Shown here: positions 12,801 through 25,302 of the stretch, piece after piece
Layout of the letters: every line of letters starts with the position of its first letter
How positions within the stretch are numbered: the stretch's first letter is position 1
From: Pyrenopolyporus hunteri
Lineage: Eukaryota > Ascomycota > Sordariomycetes > Xylariales > Hypoxylaceae
Assembly: GCA_902806595.1 (NCBI GenBank)
Contig: CADCXC010000013.1
Location: forward strand, 372,001-436,000
Length of the DNA: 64,000 nt
Direction of reading: 5' to 3'
Notes under the pieces: generated by a model
Database searches by the model: none
The model's input: only the letters and a program-made list of their open reading frames with translations
What the model was told of the DNA's origin: nothing
Program-made: the position numbers and the translations under genes

Positions 12801-15081
12801 AAGTTATTTTTATAAAGGTTTTTTCGTATTTGTTTTAAAATATAAACGTCGTATATATAATATTTTTATACGTCGATTATATTTTAAACGATATATTTTA
12901 ATTTCGATAAAGTTTATTTATTAAAATATTTTATTCGTTAATATTATAATTTTATTTTAGGGTTAATATTATAAACGACGAATATAAGTTACATCGTTTC
13001 GAATGTTTTAAATATAAATAAATTTTCGAAGCGTTATACGTAAATAATTAAAACGAATTCGTTAAGTATTTTAATTTCGTATAAATTTTATTATAATAAA
13101 ATATAAATTCTTTTATCGAATAATTAAATAATAAAAATTAAATTAATTTTTAATTTAAAAATATATAAAATATTTTTAAAATTAATTTATATCGAATCGT
13201 TTATAATTATACATTTTTTTTTTATTATACTTATATTTAAAATCGATATTTTAATTTTTTTAATGTCGTTAATTATTTAACTTTATAATATCGAAATTAA
13301 TTTAAATTAAGTGAATTTTTATCGATTAAAAGTAACGTATTATTTATATTTTAAATTAAATATTTAAACGTTCGAAAATATATAATTTTTAAATATTATT
13401 ATATTATTAAATTAAACGTTTTTTAAGGTTAATAAATGGTTTATATCGATAAATTAATATATTAAAAGTTTTTTTTTTTTTTTTTATTTCGATTTTTTTT
13501 TTTATAATTTTTTATTTTTTTTTAATTTAAAGTAAAAAATTTAATATTCGATATTTATATAATATTTTTTTTTATAATAACTACATTTTTTTATTTTTTT
13601 CGTTACCGTTTTTTTTTTTTTTTTATTAAAATTTAAATAATTATTCGTTTTTTTTTTCGTATTATTATAATTAATATTTTTTTTTATTTTAATTAATCGT
13701 TTAATTTTTAATAATTTTCCTTTATATTTATTAATTTAATTACGTTTATAAATTTAAATAATTTTATCGTATAAAAAATTTAAAATATTTAAAATTAAAT
13801 ATAAAACTTATTTTTTAACTTTCGTACAAAATAAATCGTAAAATAATTAATAAAAAATTTATATTCGATTTTTACCTTAATATATTTTTTTTATATATTT
13901 AAGATTTTTTTATCGAATACTTATATATTATTAAAATTATTAAATTTAATAATTTTTTAACGTTTCGTAAATTAAAATAATAATAATATTTTTTTTTCGT
14001 TAAATTTTTTTTTCGTTTAATTAAATATTTTAACTATTATATTTTCGAACTTCGTTATTTATTTTAAAATATTTAATAAAATATTTTTTAATAATATAAT
14101 AACTTTTTATTAAACGGTATTTTATTACGGTCGTAAATATTTAAATATTTTTTTTATTTTATTTAATAATTAATTATTTATATATTTATATTTATTATAT
14201 ATTTCGATAATTATATTTATTATTTTACGTTATTTATAATAATCGTTTTTTTTAATAAATTACGGTAATATATCGAATTTAATTTCGTTTATTTAAATTT
14301 CGAAAATATAAATTTTTTCGATAATAATATTCCCTTCGTTATTATTAATTTTAAAGTAGTTATTTTTTAATAATATTTATTAATTAATTATATTCGCGAA
14401 AATAATTAATTTATAAACGATATTATATAAATGTTAAAATAATTTTAATCGAAATTATTTTTAACGGTTAAATTATATTAAACTTTTTATTTATATTTTA
14501 CCGTTTATAATTAACGCTAAACCACTTATATTATTCGAAGTTATAACTTTAATATTAAAAAATTTCGATCGTTAAAAAATAACGAAATTATAAATAATAC
14601 GTCGAATTTTAAATCGTCGTTATTTTTAATAAATTTAAATATATTAAAAATATTATCGTCGTTAATATTTTCGTTTTAAAGATTTTTTTTTTTTAATTTT
14701 AAAATTTTCGAATCGTATTAATTAAATATAAGTAATAATTTTTTATTAAAGTTCGAAATTAACTTTTTATAAAAAAAAAAAATATACCTTTTATAAATAA
14801 TTTAATAAAATTTTTTATTATTATTTATTTTTTCGAAAAAATTAAATTAAAATTTTTTAAAAATATAAAATTATTATAATATAATAATATTTTTTAAATT
14901 TAACGTTATATTATAATTTAAATTAAATAATTTAATAATTTCGCTTAATTAATCCTTAAAAATTAATAGTTTTTCGATTCGACTTTTTATTCGAAATTTT
15001 TATTTTATATTTAAAATTAACTTATAAAAAATACCGTAAATAAAATATTTAATTAATCGCGTTAAATCCGGGCTTATAATC

Positions 15082-15236
15082 TACTAAAAGACATAATAAA
15101 TAAACATCAATTATATATTAATTAAATAGTTTAAACTATTAAATACGATGGAGGGAGATCTTAATTATATATATACTACTGCCAAGATTGTCATGTATTG
15201 TACCTGAAGACAGTCCCTTAACCACTAAATTCAACA
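15082..15236 (-). repeat. LTR of copia A (5' LTR in element orientation)
   Basis: 155 bp, the same length as the other LTR. Its outer half (about 15145-15236) keeps many C and G bases that are T or A in the partner, so the RIP-mutated zone stops inside this LTR. It ends CA before the CAAAG target copy. Confidence 0.85.
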
Positions 15237-15241
15237 CAAAG

Positions 15242-16293
15242 ATAGCCTGAGCTTCCTGAGGACCGCCGGCTTTGGTACCGGTACCGTGTGCCTCGAAGAA
15301 CTGGGGCTTATCTTCGGGTTTCCGTACATCAAGACCGGCGCTCTTAAAAGTTTGGCGAATGAGGTCTGCCTGTGCGATAGCGCTAGGCATAGTAATTCCT
15401 TTCGTCCGACCGTCCTGATTAATACCGGTTTCCCGGAACACGCATTCGATGGAATCTCCATCTCGGATTGCGTCGCTAAGCCGCTTCAGTACCACGGATG
15501 TAAGGCCTTCACCACGCCCATAGCCGTCGACACCCGCATCCCACATAGCCGAGTGGCCCTTGGAAGACAGCATACTGAGCTTGCTAAGCGCAACAAAATA
15601 TTCTGTGACAAACCGGTTAGAAGGGGGAATACTACATCTACGGCGGAGAGAAGCTACCTGGGCTAAGGAATAGATTAGCACCAGCCGCGAGTGCGACGCG
15701 CGATTCGCCGCTTCTTAGACTCCTAACTGCCAGGTGAAGGGCACACATGCTTGAAGAACAAGCTGTGTCTATTGTCATGGATGGCCCGTGCCAATCGAAG
15801 AGGTACGAGACGCGATTAGAGATAATAGACCTTGCCGTAGAGGTGGCGAAGTACTGGGGGATGGTATCAACATCCTTCATCAGGACCTCGTTATAATCGT
15901 TAGCCATAACACCGACGTAGAAAGCGGTATCAGATCCTTGGAGCTTCTCGATAGGCAGGCCAGCGCTCTCTAGAGACTCGTAGATGGTCTCGAGTAGGAG
16001 ACGCTGCATGGGGTCGATGAACTCGGCCTCAACCGGACTTATACCAAAAAAGCCGGCGTCGAAAGCCGATGGTTTTCGTCAAGCAGATAGGTTTTTTGAG
16101 AATTGGTGGTGCCATGATGGCGGCCGTCTGGATGATAGAAGCTGTCGTGGTTGTAGCAATCCATCTTTCTCTGAACATCGCGAGGCTTAGACAACAGCTG
16201 CCACAGCTTATGAGGAGAGGTAGCCTTCCCAGGGAAATGACAGCCGCTGCCAACGATGGCAATGGGCTCTTGACGTTGCGCAACACTACCCAT
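15242..16293 (-). pseudogene. Highly reducing PKS relic, upstream part: ketosynthase N-terminal two thirds
   Basis: The likely start is the ATG at 16293, giving MGSVAQRQEPIAIVGSGCHF, the usual KS opening (an upstream ATG at 16317 is also in frame). The active-site Cys is in DTACSSS (Cys codon 15758-15760) and the EAHGTGT motif follows. A 55-bp intron (15603-15657, GTAGCT donor, TTCTAAC branch, CACAG acceptor) restores the conserved frame. One base is missing near 16061, so the frame is broken before the active site. The sequence runs directly into the target duplication of copia A. If the element and one target copy are ignored, the frame runs across the junction into the fragment ending at 9718, which shows both are one gene. 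Confidence 0.9.
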
Positions 16294-17613
16294 TGTGTAG
16301 ATGACTTTGGATCTCAATCAATAGAAAATGTGACGGCGAGCGCTACGAATCGGCTAACTGCTTGTCTACGAGACTAGAGGATTCGAACATGATGGGCGAC
16401 CCGCAGGCTGCTCTGGCCTTTATTATCATTACGGATGAGTTTTGGCGGTCCGCTCAGGCAGTCCGTCTATCTTGACGAGTCTTCAAGACGGGTTTGAAGG
16501 CCTTGTGGTCGGCCCCTTTTCCTGTTTTCAAACATGCCCGACATAGTGATTATCTGCCCGATACAAGTATCACAAGGTCTGCAAACCGGAGTAGGTAGAC
16601 TTCGCCGACGCCGTGGGGAGTATATTAGCACGGGCTTATTGATCTAGTGCCGATGGGTCGATGAGCAGGTGTATGCCATACAGAAGTCTTCTCGCAGGCT
16701 GTTCTCGCGTGGCTTAAAAGGCTTATGACGGTTTCAAGACTTATCTTAATCCGAAGGGATGGCGTTTTGATGCACTTTGTATTTTCAATTTGATGTACGA
16801 TCAAGCCGTGAGTGGCGCAGTAATCATGAGTTGAGAGAAGATGCAGTTGAAAGAAAAAGAAAGAATGGAAAGGGGGGGAAAGGGGTCTGGCGACGTACAT
16901 GTAGGCGCTAGACTAGGTACGTTAGCTGCTGCACTTATCGGGTAGGACATACGGATGTGGCTTTCAGAAGTTCTGTCCATACCAGAAATATTAGCCAGCC
17001 GTAATATTATTTTTACAGGTGTTTAACAGCCGTCCCGTCTTAAAGATAACAGCCACTATATTTTATACGCTAAATTTCAAACAGTACCCGCTATAATTCA
17101 ACGTGCATCCAGTAAGATTTAGTGGATATTCTGAAGCTTTAGCCTTAGATAATAGCCCCTGTTGATTTTTCGAAGATTCGCCATCTGATGCCGCACCGGC
17201 AAAATGATGTGGCAGCTGGGATTTTTTAGTATGGACAAAACTTTTGAAAGCCACATCCATTAGATCTATAGTTAACATTAGCCAACATATAAGTAAGTAA
17301 GTAAACAACGCGAAGCTACTTACCTAGGTACCTATATAGATCTATATTGTAACGGGCAAATTAAGTGCCCGACTCGAAGTTAAGTGAAAACTCCGGTCTA
17401 ACACCGGACTTTATTTCCGGGGTTAACGTCGGATATCTTCTATCCTTAGGTATTGACTAGAATTATTCTCGATGTCTATATTACGTGCCTATTGATCTAA
17501 CTTCCCTCATTACTCTTTTCCTCTGCGTACCCGCATATATTTCAATCTTTTCCTTCATTCTCTTTATTCCAATCTACAAAAAAAAAAAAATCAAGGACAT
17601 AGAGACGTCGAAA
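16294..17613. other. Spacer between PKS relic and secreted-protein gene
   Basis: 1.3 kb of ordinary base composition between two divergent genes, so it would contain both promoters. Short frames exist but none resembles a protein family or has coding-like composition. CCTAGGTACCTA-type palindromes occur near 17320-17335, and pyrimidine-rich sequence precedes the ATG at 17614. No RNA gene was recognised. Confidence 0.5.
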
Positions 17614-18516
17614 ATGAGTCTCCGCTACGTTCTACTCGTTATTTCGCTATGGGCGGTTTCCTACGTCTCGGCCAATGGCCATGCGATATTCCACGGCACT
17701 TCCGTCGCTATCGTTCCGAGTAGCGAGTCCCGTTCCCCTGCCGATAGTACGCTATACGGGGCCAACTTCTTCTGCTATATGTCAGACGTGGGGTATTTTA
17801 GTTTTGGGTGGTATGTATAAGATTCATACTTATTCCCGCTTGTCTTGATTTTCTTCCCGTTCTTCCCAACTGGGAATGCCCAATACCTGCCGGATTTCTG
17901 TTGGTGGTACAACACTCATCTAACCCATCCCACCTCGTGTTACACTCGTCTGTTGGCCATCACGATCCCTTCTTCCTAACTTGCCACACTTTCCTTCTCT
18001 TTTCCTTTTCACACGGGACGGACATGGACTGAGGCTGACCGTAACGCCACTGCGAATAACAGGTGGGTTCCAGCTGGCCTAAATGGTGACACCACGCACT
18101 GCAAGCCAGATTCGCGTGATATCCACTGGTACGAGTATGCGGAAAAGGTCTCGTGCGATGAAGCCGCTGGAACATGCGAGTTTCGAACGCAAAACTTCGA
18201 AGTGAAGGCTCCCGGGGATGGCGCAAAGCACCCGTTCCCGCCACGATCGCTACAATATGTCGTCCGGCCCATGGATTTAGGAAACGGAGAGTACGGACAG
18301 ATGGCCCTGAGCTACGTTGTTGACGACGAGGTCCGTTTGTACGGCGTTGGTACACGACAGATGTTGACTGGTGGGCCTAAGAATCCGGACTGCGCGAAGG
18401 TACTCAAGACCCTGCGGGAGCTACAGAAGACATACAAGCCAAGCTTGAACTTCAGCATCGCGGACATCTGCTCCGATGGTGGAGACGATAGCAAGCCGAC
18501 AAAGGAGGAACTGTAA
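17614..18516 (+). CDS. Small secreted cysteine-containing protein, family not recognised
   Basis: Proposed exons are 17614-17810 and 18063-18516, with a 252-bp intron (GTATGT donor, AACAG acceptor), giving 216 residues with a closed frame. The N-terminus (MSLRYVLLVISLWAVSYVSA) is a clear signal peptide. The mature chain has six cysteines, one in exon 1 and five in exon 2, enough for three disulfides, and an NFS glycosylation site. The C-terminus is charged (KPTKEEL). The intron is longer than its neighbours, and the reading frame is also open for about 30 bases upstream of the chosen acceptor, so a slightly different splice is possible. Mature sequence begins NGH rather than His, which argues against a lytic polysaccharide monooxygenase. 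Function unknown; an effector-like or extracellular role is only a guess. Confidence 0.7.
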
Positions 18517-21252
18517 TAGAATTTGGGTTGGGGTTGGTGAGACATGTATCGCATTGAGACGGCCGCCGTGCTAGGACATTATTTTCGTGATTCCTTTCGA
18601 GATTCTCGAGACAGGGCCCGATTCCCTCTACGATGTACGTTCCATAAGTCGGAGGAGGCTCGGCTCGGCCTGAAATTACGCGCCGGAGTCAACGGACTTA
18701 TGGTTCTCCAAAATTCAATACAACCCCCTAGATAAAAATTTGATTGGTTGAAATAAACGGACTTATTCAGGGAACCCCCTTTCCAGCGCTAAACTAGTGT
18801 CGGTAGAGTGGGCTAGCCACCCCGGATAACTCCGCCACTAGAACTAGCCAACGGGATTTCCACGTTCTAACCCCGCGCTTTTTAAGTGAGGCCCCTTACT
18901 AGAGACTTACGTAATGTGAAAATAGCTTCAATCACAACTTACGGTTCGAAAGGGTAAGGACGGGGCTTAGTAAGACCGTTAGGGTCTGTATACTTTAAAC
19001 TCAATACTCAATATATAGCGTAAGCATTAACGACATTTCAAAAGCATTCAACTAAATATTCTTTCTATTGAACAAAGACTTCATAACTAACACAGAGACA
19101 CTCATTAAGGCGACTCCCATCGCATCTCCCAACACGTTGGGACGTAGTTCCAGTCGTAAAGTTGTCGGACCTTTATTATGTTATCTGATTATAGATAATG
19201 TCATGAGTTGATATTATTAGATTACTTCACCGTCCACCTTCGTATCTGATCTGAGCGATGGCAGCCTAACTTCCGGGCCGTTTCGTGTTTAGATAATTAC
19301 TTAAACTGGCTAAGACGCTTATCCGCCTGAGTACCTAGGGATAGTTGAGTATTGAATAGGCTTTTCCGCTGAGAGTTAGGTTAGCGCAAAGTTCGATCCT
19401 ACAAGACCGAGATCAGTGCTGACTCGAAATACCCTGGTAAGGATTATGGTGCGAATCGGCACATTATCACCTCAAACTATTCAACATTACTGGGCGGTCT
19501 GTAAAAGCGTCCGAAGATTATAGTACCCTACAGACTCGGTCGGGTCATCCACGCATAGCCGAGAAACACGAAAAGGGGCCGAAGCAAAAGACGACACATC
19601 CGTAAATAGGGGCGCACGGGAATACCCCAGCTTTATCGGATTATCATACGCTTACAAAATCCTTTCATATGTATTACACGATATCATAGCTTAAGTCCCC
19701 GCCGCCGATGTCGTCAGTCTCGAATCTACTCTTCTTTCGGGCCTGGGCCACGGACTAGAGCTTGATTACAGCCCTTTGTCCGGGTTCCGGAAGTGTTCGA
19801 AACAGAAACGTCATTGAAAAGGTGCTACCTAGACTACTGTCAGGGGCATCGACCACCGACTTAAACTCTAGGCCGCATTAGGGTGACCACTACGGGGTTA
19901 CGAGCCAAATGCCGGGCTTGTGTAGCAGGAAAGCAAGATATTGCTACGCCAGTACGAGGATAGGCCGTCAAAACTAACAGAAGACCGCAACGAGTATAAT
20001 CTAAAGTTCCTTACCTAGGCTAGCGGTCACGGGTAGAGGGACACCTCCCACGGAAAAGATGCGAGGTTATCTTCAGCCTCCGGAAGCTGAATTAGGTATA
20101 TCTGGGCGAAACTAGATTCAGCTCTCACCTAGGGGTGGTGCTACTTGTGGAGAGTTGGTAAAAGGGGCTACGGCGAACGTTGCCACCATTTCTAAGGGCT
20201 ATTCCCCCCTAAATTTGGCAGCCTACTAAGAAGTCCGACGAAGCTCTAGCAACTGATAGTTTCGACTATTTTAGATGCGTAGTTAGGTAGGCATTGCTTT
20301 GCGAAAGGCGCCTGCGAGTGGACGAATCATCACGGCCTTAACGTGGACAGCTTCATTGCCGTGATACCAGTCACCACAGATGGTGACACGCTACATGTGT
20401 TACCAACACCTTATCCAGATTTAGATTGATTGGGCAATTCGAGGGATGGGTTGGAATTTCAGCGCTGTCACCTCTGCCACGGCGAAGACGTATCTAATGA
20501 TAGGAAACGATCGGGTTTGAGTCGTCGGCCTATTCTCCCCCGAGGAGAAACTAGAAAAGCATTTCTCAGCGCCCCAAACGCGACACGATAAATGGTTATC
20601 GTTGAAGGATTAATCTCATCCCTCAACCAATATCCAGTCATCGCTGCTCGTGCATGCTTCATTAATGCATATATAGAAGCGGCTCACACTGCGTTAGAGC
20701 TCCTGTACGACCTCAAGTCGTCTAAGGTCGATAAAGGGAGCCCTATAGGGGCGGGTTAACGAGGCTAAGAACTAATTCCGCTGATATAGCCCCCGCAAGC
20801 TGGTCTAGCCACGCGGGTATGAGTCTCTAGACTACAAATCCCTTTCGCAGCCCCAAGGACGAATAATGTTTATTTCGCAATGGGGCTTGGATAACTGTTA
20901 CCATCCTTTAGATTAGCTATTACAAGCCGTTACTCATTTCGGAGGATGGTTACGTACGTACGTACCTAAGCTAATGATTGAGGAATTCATTTTCTCATAA
21001 CTTACGACGAGTTAACTTACGATCCGTTGTGAAACAGTTTACTTCGGCGTTGAATGTCATACGAGCGTCCGAATACCACAGATAAATCCCCGACTAATGT
21101 TGGATCACTAATCACTTCGTTTACCGGAGCTGACGCTATCGTTCAAATACAAGATCGCTGTGAGATGATCACTTTAAGGTTATTACCTCATCTTTGTAAA
21201 AGCTTCATTTGAATATGCTTGATTTAGTGGCTAAGACAAGCTCAAGTAAGGG
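18517..21252. other. 2.7-kb gene-poor stretch, normal composition
   Basis: No protein family, RNA gene or terminal repeat was recognised here on either strand. Base composition is normal, unlike the RIP-mutated DNA that follows. The longest frames are short (for example 20468-20662 minus) and look random. It ends at the AGTAAGGG target duplication of the hAT element. Confidence 0.5.
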
Positions 21253-21819
21253 CAGGGTTGCAAAATTAGTTAGTTAATCCAGTCCACCCCCGGACTAGGA
21301 CTGGATTAAAAAAATTTAAAAAAAAATTAAACTAACTAAAAAAAAAATCCTTTGGATTAATATTAACTAAGGATTAACTAAGGAATAACTAAAAAACTAA
21401 AAAATTAATTTTTAAAAATAAAAAAAAATTAAAAAAAAATTAAAAAATAAAAAAAATTAAAAAAAAATTAAAACAAAATTAAAAAAAAATTAAAAAAAAT
21501 TAAAAAAAATATATATATAAAATATATATTAAATAATTTTTAATATAAAAATATTTATAAATTTTTATTATAAAAAGCTTTTAAATTTTTATTTTATTAT
21601 ATTTTTATATTAATTATTTTTAATTTTTTATATTTTATAAAAAAAATATTTTATTAAAAAATATTTAAAAATAAATATAATATTTTAAAAATAAAAATAA
21701 AAAAATATTTATATTTAATAACCGTTTTTATATTTAAATATTATTTTTATTTATTTTTAAATTTTATTTTCGTTAATTTATTCTTAAAAATTTTTATAAA
21801 ATTTAATAAAAATAAAATC

Positions 21820-22030
21820 TATATTTTTTTAAATCTTTTTAATTTCTTTAAATCTTTTTAATTCCTTTAAATCCTTTTAATCTTTTTAAATTTTTTAAAT
21901 TTTTTTAATTTTTTTAAATTTTTTAAATTTTTTTAAATTTTTTAAATTTTTTTCATTTTTTTAAATCCTTTTAAATCCTTTAAATCTTTTAAATCTTTTA
22001 AATCCTTTTAATTCTTTTAAATCCTTTTAA
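21820..22030. repeat. Tandem TTTTAAATCC-type array in hAT copy 1
   Basis: Imperfect 9-11-bp units of the form CTTTTAAAT are repeated about 20 times between the left terminus and the transposase start. The same array is in copy 2 at about 52920-53160 with a different number and order of units. Confidence 0.75.
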
Positions 22031-22719
22031 TTTTATTTTATTTTTAAAATAATTATTATATATAAATATTTCGATTTATTCGAATTATTTTTTTCGAATT
22101 TTTAAAATATTATTACACATAACAATTAAAAGTATATATATTTATGATATATATTTTTCGAATCGTTAAAAACCGCTTTATTTAATTAGTTATAACCGAA
22201 AATTTTCCGATTTCTTTTTGAATTTTATTTAAATTTTTAAAATGGATTTTTTTATTATTTTATTTTCGAAAGAAAACTCCGTTATTTACCTTATATTAAC
22301 CTACCCTAAAACGGAAAAAACGTCTAAAAATAATTCAGATGTCGAAATTATCAATTTTTTTAAAAATTCGAAATTTAATAAATCGAATTACGAATTATCG
22401 GATTTTAAAAATATTTATATTTTTAAAAATAATTTATTTACATGCGAATTATTACCGATTAATTTAAATAAAAATCGCGAAATATTTATATTATACATTA
22501 AGTAAATCTTTATTTATATATTAATTTTTAAAATATTTTTTATTAATTATTTTAAGGTATAATTATATTAAAAACGAAAAAGTTAAAGGTTTTTAAACTT
22601 CGAATTTTTAACGTTATTATTAACGAAAACATTTAAATATTACTTTTAATAAAAAATCGAAAAAAATAAAAATAAAAAATAAGTTATTTATATTATTTTT
22701 ATTTTTTTTAATATTTTTT

Positions 22720-22940
22720 AAAAATATTTTAAATATTTTTTTTAAATATTTTAAATATTTTTTTTTAAATATTTTAAATATTTTTTCAAATATTTTAAAT
22801 ATTTTCTTTAAATATTTTAAATATTGTTTTTAAATATTTTAAATATTTTTTTTTAAATATTTTAAATATTTTTTTTTAAATATTTTAAATATTTTTTTTA
22901 AATATTTTAAATATTTTCTTTAAATATTTTAAATATTTTT
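22720..22940. repeat. Near-palindromic AAATATTTTAAATATT tandem array in hAT copy 1
   Basis: Ten units of about 22 bp, each holding the near-palindrome AAATATTTTAAATATT separated by T runs. It lies between two transposase coding segments, so probably in an intron. Copy 2 has nine units at about 53850-54050. Confidence 0.8.
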
Positions 22941-24037
22941 TATTATTTTTAAAAAGTTTTTATTAATTTTAAAAAATTAAATTTTGATATTATTATTTTT
23001 AAAATCGATTTCTTTAATATAAATAATCGTAAACGAATTCGAAATAATATTATCGAAAATTTTAACGAAAACGAAACATATAATACAATTTTAAATTTTA
23101 TTATTAAAAATAATTTATCGTTTAAAATATTAAATTCGATATCATTTTAAAACTTATTAAATTATTATAATAGATACGTTTTTTTATTATATTTTTTTTA
23201 TTTAATAATATTTTTTTAAATTTTTATTTTAAAATTTAAAAAAGCTACCTTGTATAAAATTTTAAAAAATACCTACTCTATATTAAATTTTAAAACTATT
23301 TTAAAAATCGAAAAAAAATCGAAAAAAAAACTAATTTAAATTTTATTTTTTTTTACGTTAAACCTTATTATAAATCGAATAAAATTTCGAAATTTACTCG
23401 ATAATACGTTCGAAAATTCGATTTTTAATTTAAATATTATATTAAAAAAAATATCGAAAAAAACGATATTTTTTCTTTAATTTTCGATATATAAACATCG
23501 ATAAATTAAACAACTTATATAACATTAATTATTATATTTATTAATATTAATTTTATATTAAATTATAAATTAATCGATAAGATTTTTATTTTTTTATTTT
23601 TTTTTTAAAAAAAATTATTAAAATTTATTAAAATTCGAAAAATTAAACAAAACTCATATCGACTTATATATAAATAATAAAATAAACGATATTTTAAACA
23701 ATTATAAATTTTTAAATCCTTAAACGATTTTTAAGTATTTATTTTATTTTATTTTTATTATTTTTTAAAATAAAAATATTAATATTTTTTAATTTTATAC
23801 GAAATAACGCATTCGAAAATTCGACGTTTATTTCGACTTATAAATTAAATAATAATTTATTTAATTTATATAATATTCGATATTTTATTTATATTATAAA
23901 TTTTATCGTTCGAAAAATTTTATCGAATTATTTATTAAATTCGAAAATAAAGTAAAAATTATTCGATTTTACGAATAATTTAGACGATAATTCGAATCGA
24001 ATTTATTTTAATAATATATTATTTTTTAAATTTTTTT

Positions 24038-24170
24038 ATATTTTATTTTATTTTATTTTATTTTATTTTATTTTATTTTATTTTATTTTATTTTATTTTA
24101 TTTTATAAAAATAAAAATAAAAATAAAAATAAAAATAAAAATAAAAATAAAAATAAAAATAAAATAAAAT
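24038..24170. repeat. (TTTTA)n followed by (AAAAT)n, hairpin-forming microsatellite in hAT copy 1
   Basis: A run of TTTTA units is followed directly by A-rich AAAAAT/AAAAT units, so the two halves can pair with each other. It lies between transposase exons. Copy 2 has a longer TTTTA arm and a much shorter AAAAT arm at about 55150-55262. Confidence 0.8.
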
Positions 24171-24672
24171 TAAAAATATATTTAAAAATTATTAAAATTT
24201 AATAATATATTAATTAAATATTTAAATATTACGAATAAATTACGAAAATTAATAATTTCGATTAAATATACGAAAAAAAATCGAAAATTATTTATCGAAA
24301 GTATTAATAAATATAAAAACGAAAAGATTATCGACGAAAATAATAATAAAAAAATAATTTTATTAAATATATTTTTTTTTAAATTTTATTTTTAAATTTT
24401 TATTAATTTATTTTTTAAATAATTTTATTCGATGAAATTTTATATATTATATAATTAAAATTTTTTTAAAATTTAAAAAGGTTTTTAATTATATATATAA
24501 AAATATATCGAAAGTCGATTTTAAATTAAATTTTTTAAACGAATTCGAATAGATTTATTTAAAAAATTTAATATTTATTTTCGAAATATTTATTAAATTA
24601 ACGATTAAATTATAAGGAAAAATATATACGATTTTAAATAAAGTTTTATTATATATTTATTAAATATATAAT

Positions 24673-24934
24673 TTTTACATTATATAATATTTAATTTTTA
24701 AAAAATTAAAGTAAAAACGATACGAATAATTTTTTAAAAATATATAAGAAAAATATATTATAAAAAAATATACGAAACTTTTATTTATTTATAAAAAAAA
24801 AGTTTTTTTTTTATAAGCGTTATTAATTAAATAATACGTAAAACCATAAATTAATATAAAATTTAAAAATATATATTTTTAATACGTATATATTATTTAA
24901 TTTTTAATATTTTAATCGTTTATATTTTATAATA
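24673..24934 (-). repeat. LTR of copia B (3' LTR in element orientation)
   Basis: 262-bp direct repeat of 38647-38907; the differences are nearly all C/T or G/A. Confidence 0.85.
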
Positions 24935-25032
24935 TACCCTTTTAATAACGTTATATTAATAAAATATATTCTTATTTATTATTTTATTTTTTTTATATTT
25001 TTATTTATTTTTTAATATATAATATTTTCGAT

Positions 25033-25302
25033 TATTAAATAATAAAAGATCATTAATTAATAAACTAAAAAGAAAATATTAAACGATCGTTTAATGTAAA
25101 AATTACGAAAAAAAGTTATATTCATTATATTTATTTATATAAAAATGTAATTAATTAATTTTACATTAATTAATATTTATATATCGATTTAAAATATATG
25201 CCTTAAGTTTTTATTATTTAAAGCGACGAAACACTTAATAAAAACATATTTATTATTATTATCGTTACGGTAAATTTTTTAATATAAAATTACATAATTA
25301 CA
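25033..25302 (-). repeat. LTR of copia C (left)
   Basis: 270 bp; begins TATTAAAT (TG mutated to TA) and ends ATTACA; partner at 31170-31439. Confidence 0.85.

Larger units (their letters stand above)
9719..15236 (-). mobile_element. RIP-mutated Ty1/copia LTR retrotransposon A inside the PKS ketosynthase
   Basis: The element is 5518 bp, bounded by 155-bp direct LTRs and a 5-bp target duplication: CAAAA at 9714-9718 and CAAAG at 15237-15241, differing by one G-to-A change. The left LTR starts TG and the right LTR ends CA. The interior is almost pure A/T apart from CpG. The minus strand still shows a copia reverse transcriptase remnant: the YVDD box appears as YVDN at 11188-11199, followed by a DLLFIE-like run and the expected spacing of the block around it. 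A GC-rich patch beside the right LTR (15062-15080) would be the primer binding site in this orientation. No open reading frame survives. Confidence 0.9.

Noticed and set aside
3950..16293. A functional PKS gene cluster
   Set aside because: The only PKS is interrupted, frameshifted, has in-frame stops and lacks KR and ACP. No cytochrome P450, transporter or other tailoring gene lies next to it.
17614..17810. Lytic polysaccharide monooxygenase, because of the HAIFHG sequence after the signal peptide
   Set aside because: The predicted mature N-terminus is Asn-Gly-His rather than His, and no other LPMO motif is visible.
18900..21240. Degenerate large-subunit rRNA, suggested by the texture of the sequence
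   Set aside because: None of the conserved rRNA core segments I looked for is present on either strand.
22242..22505. An independent small gene
   Set aside because: It is the first exon of the hAT transposase, matched nearly residue for residue by 53373-53636.
22720..22940. CRISPR-like or satellite array
   Set aside because: The units are short, near-palindromic and AT-only with no unique spacers, and they lie within a transposon intron region.
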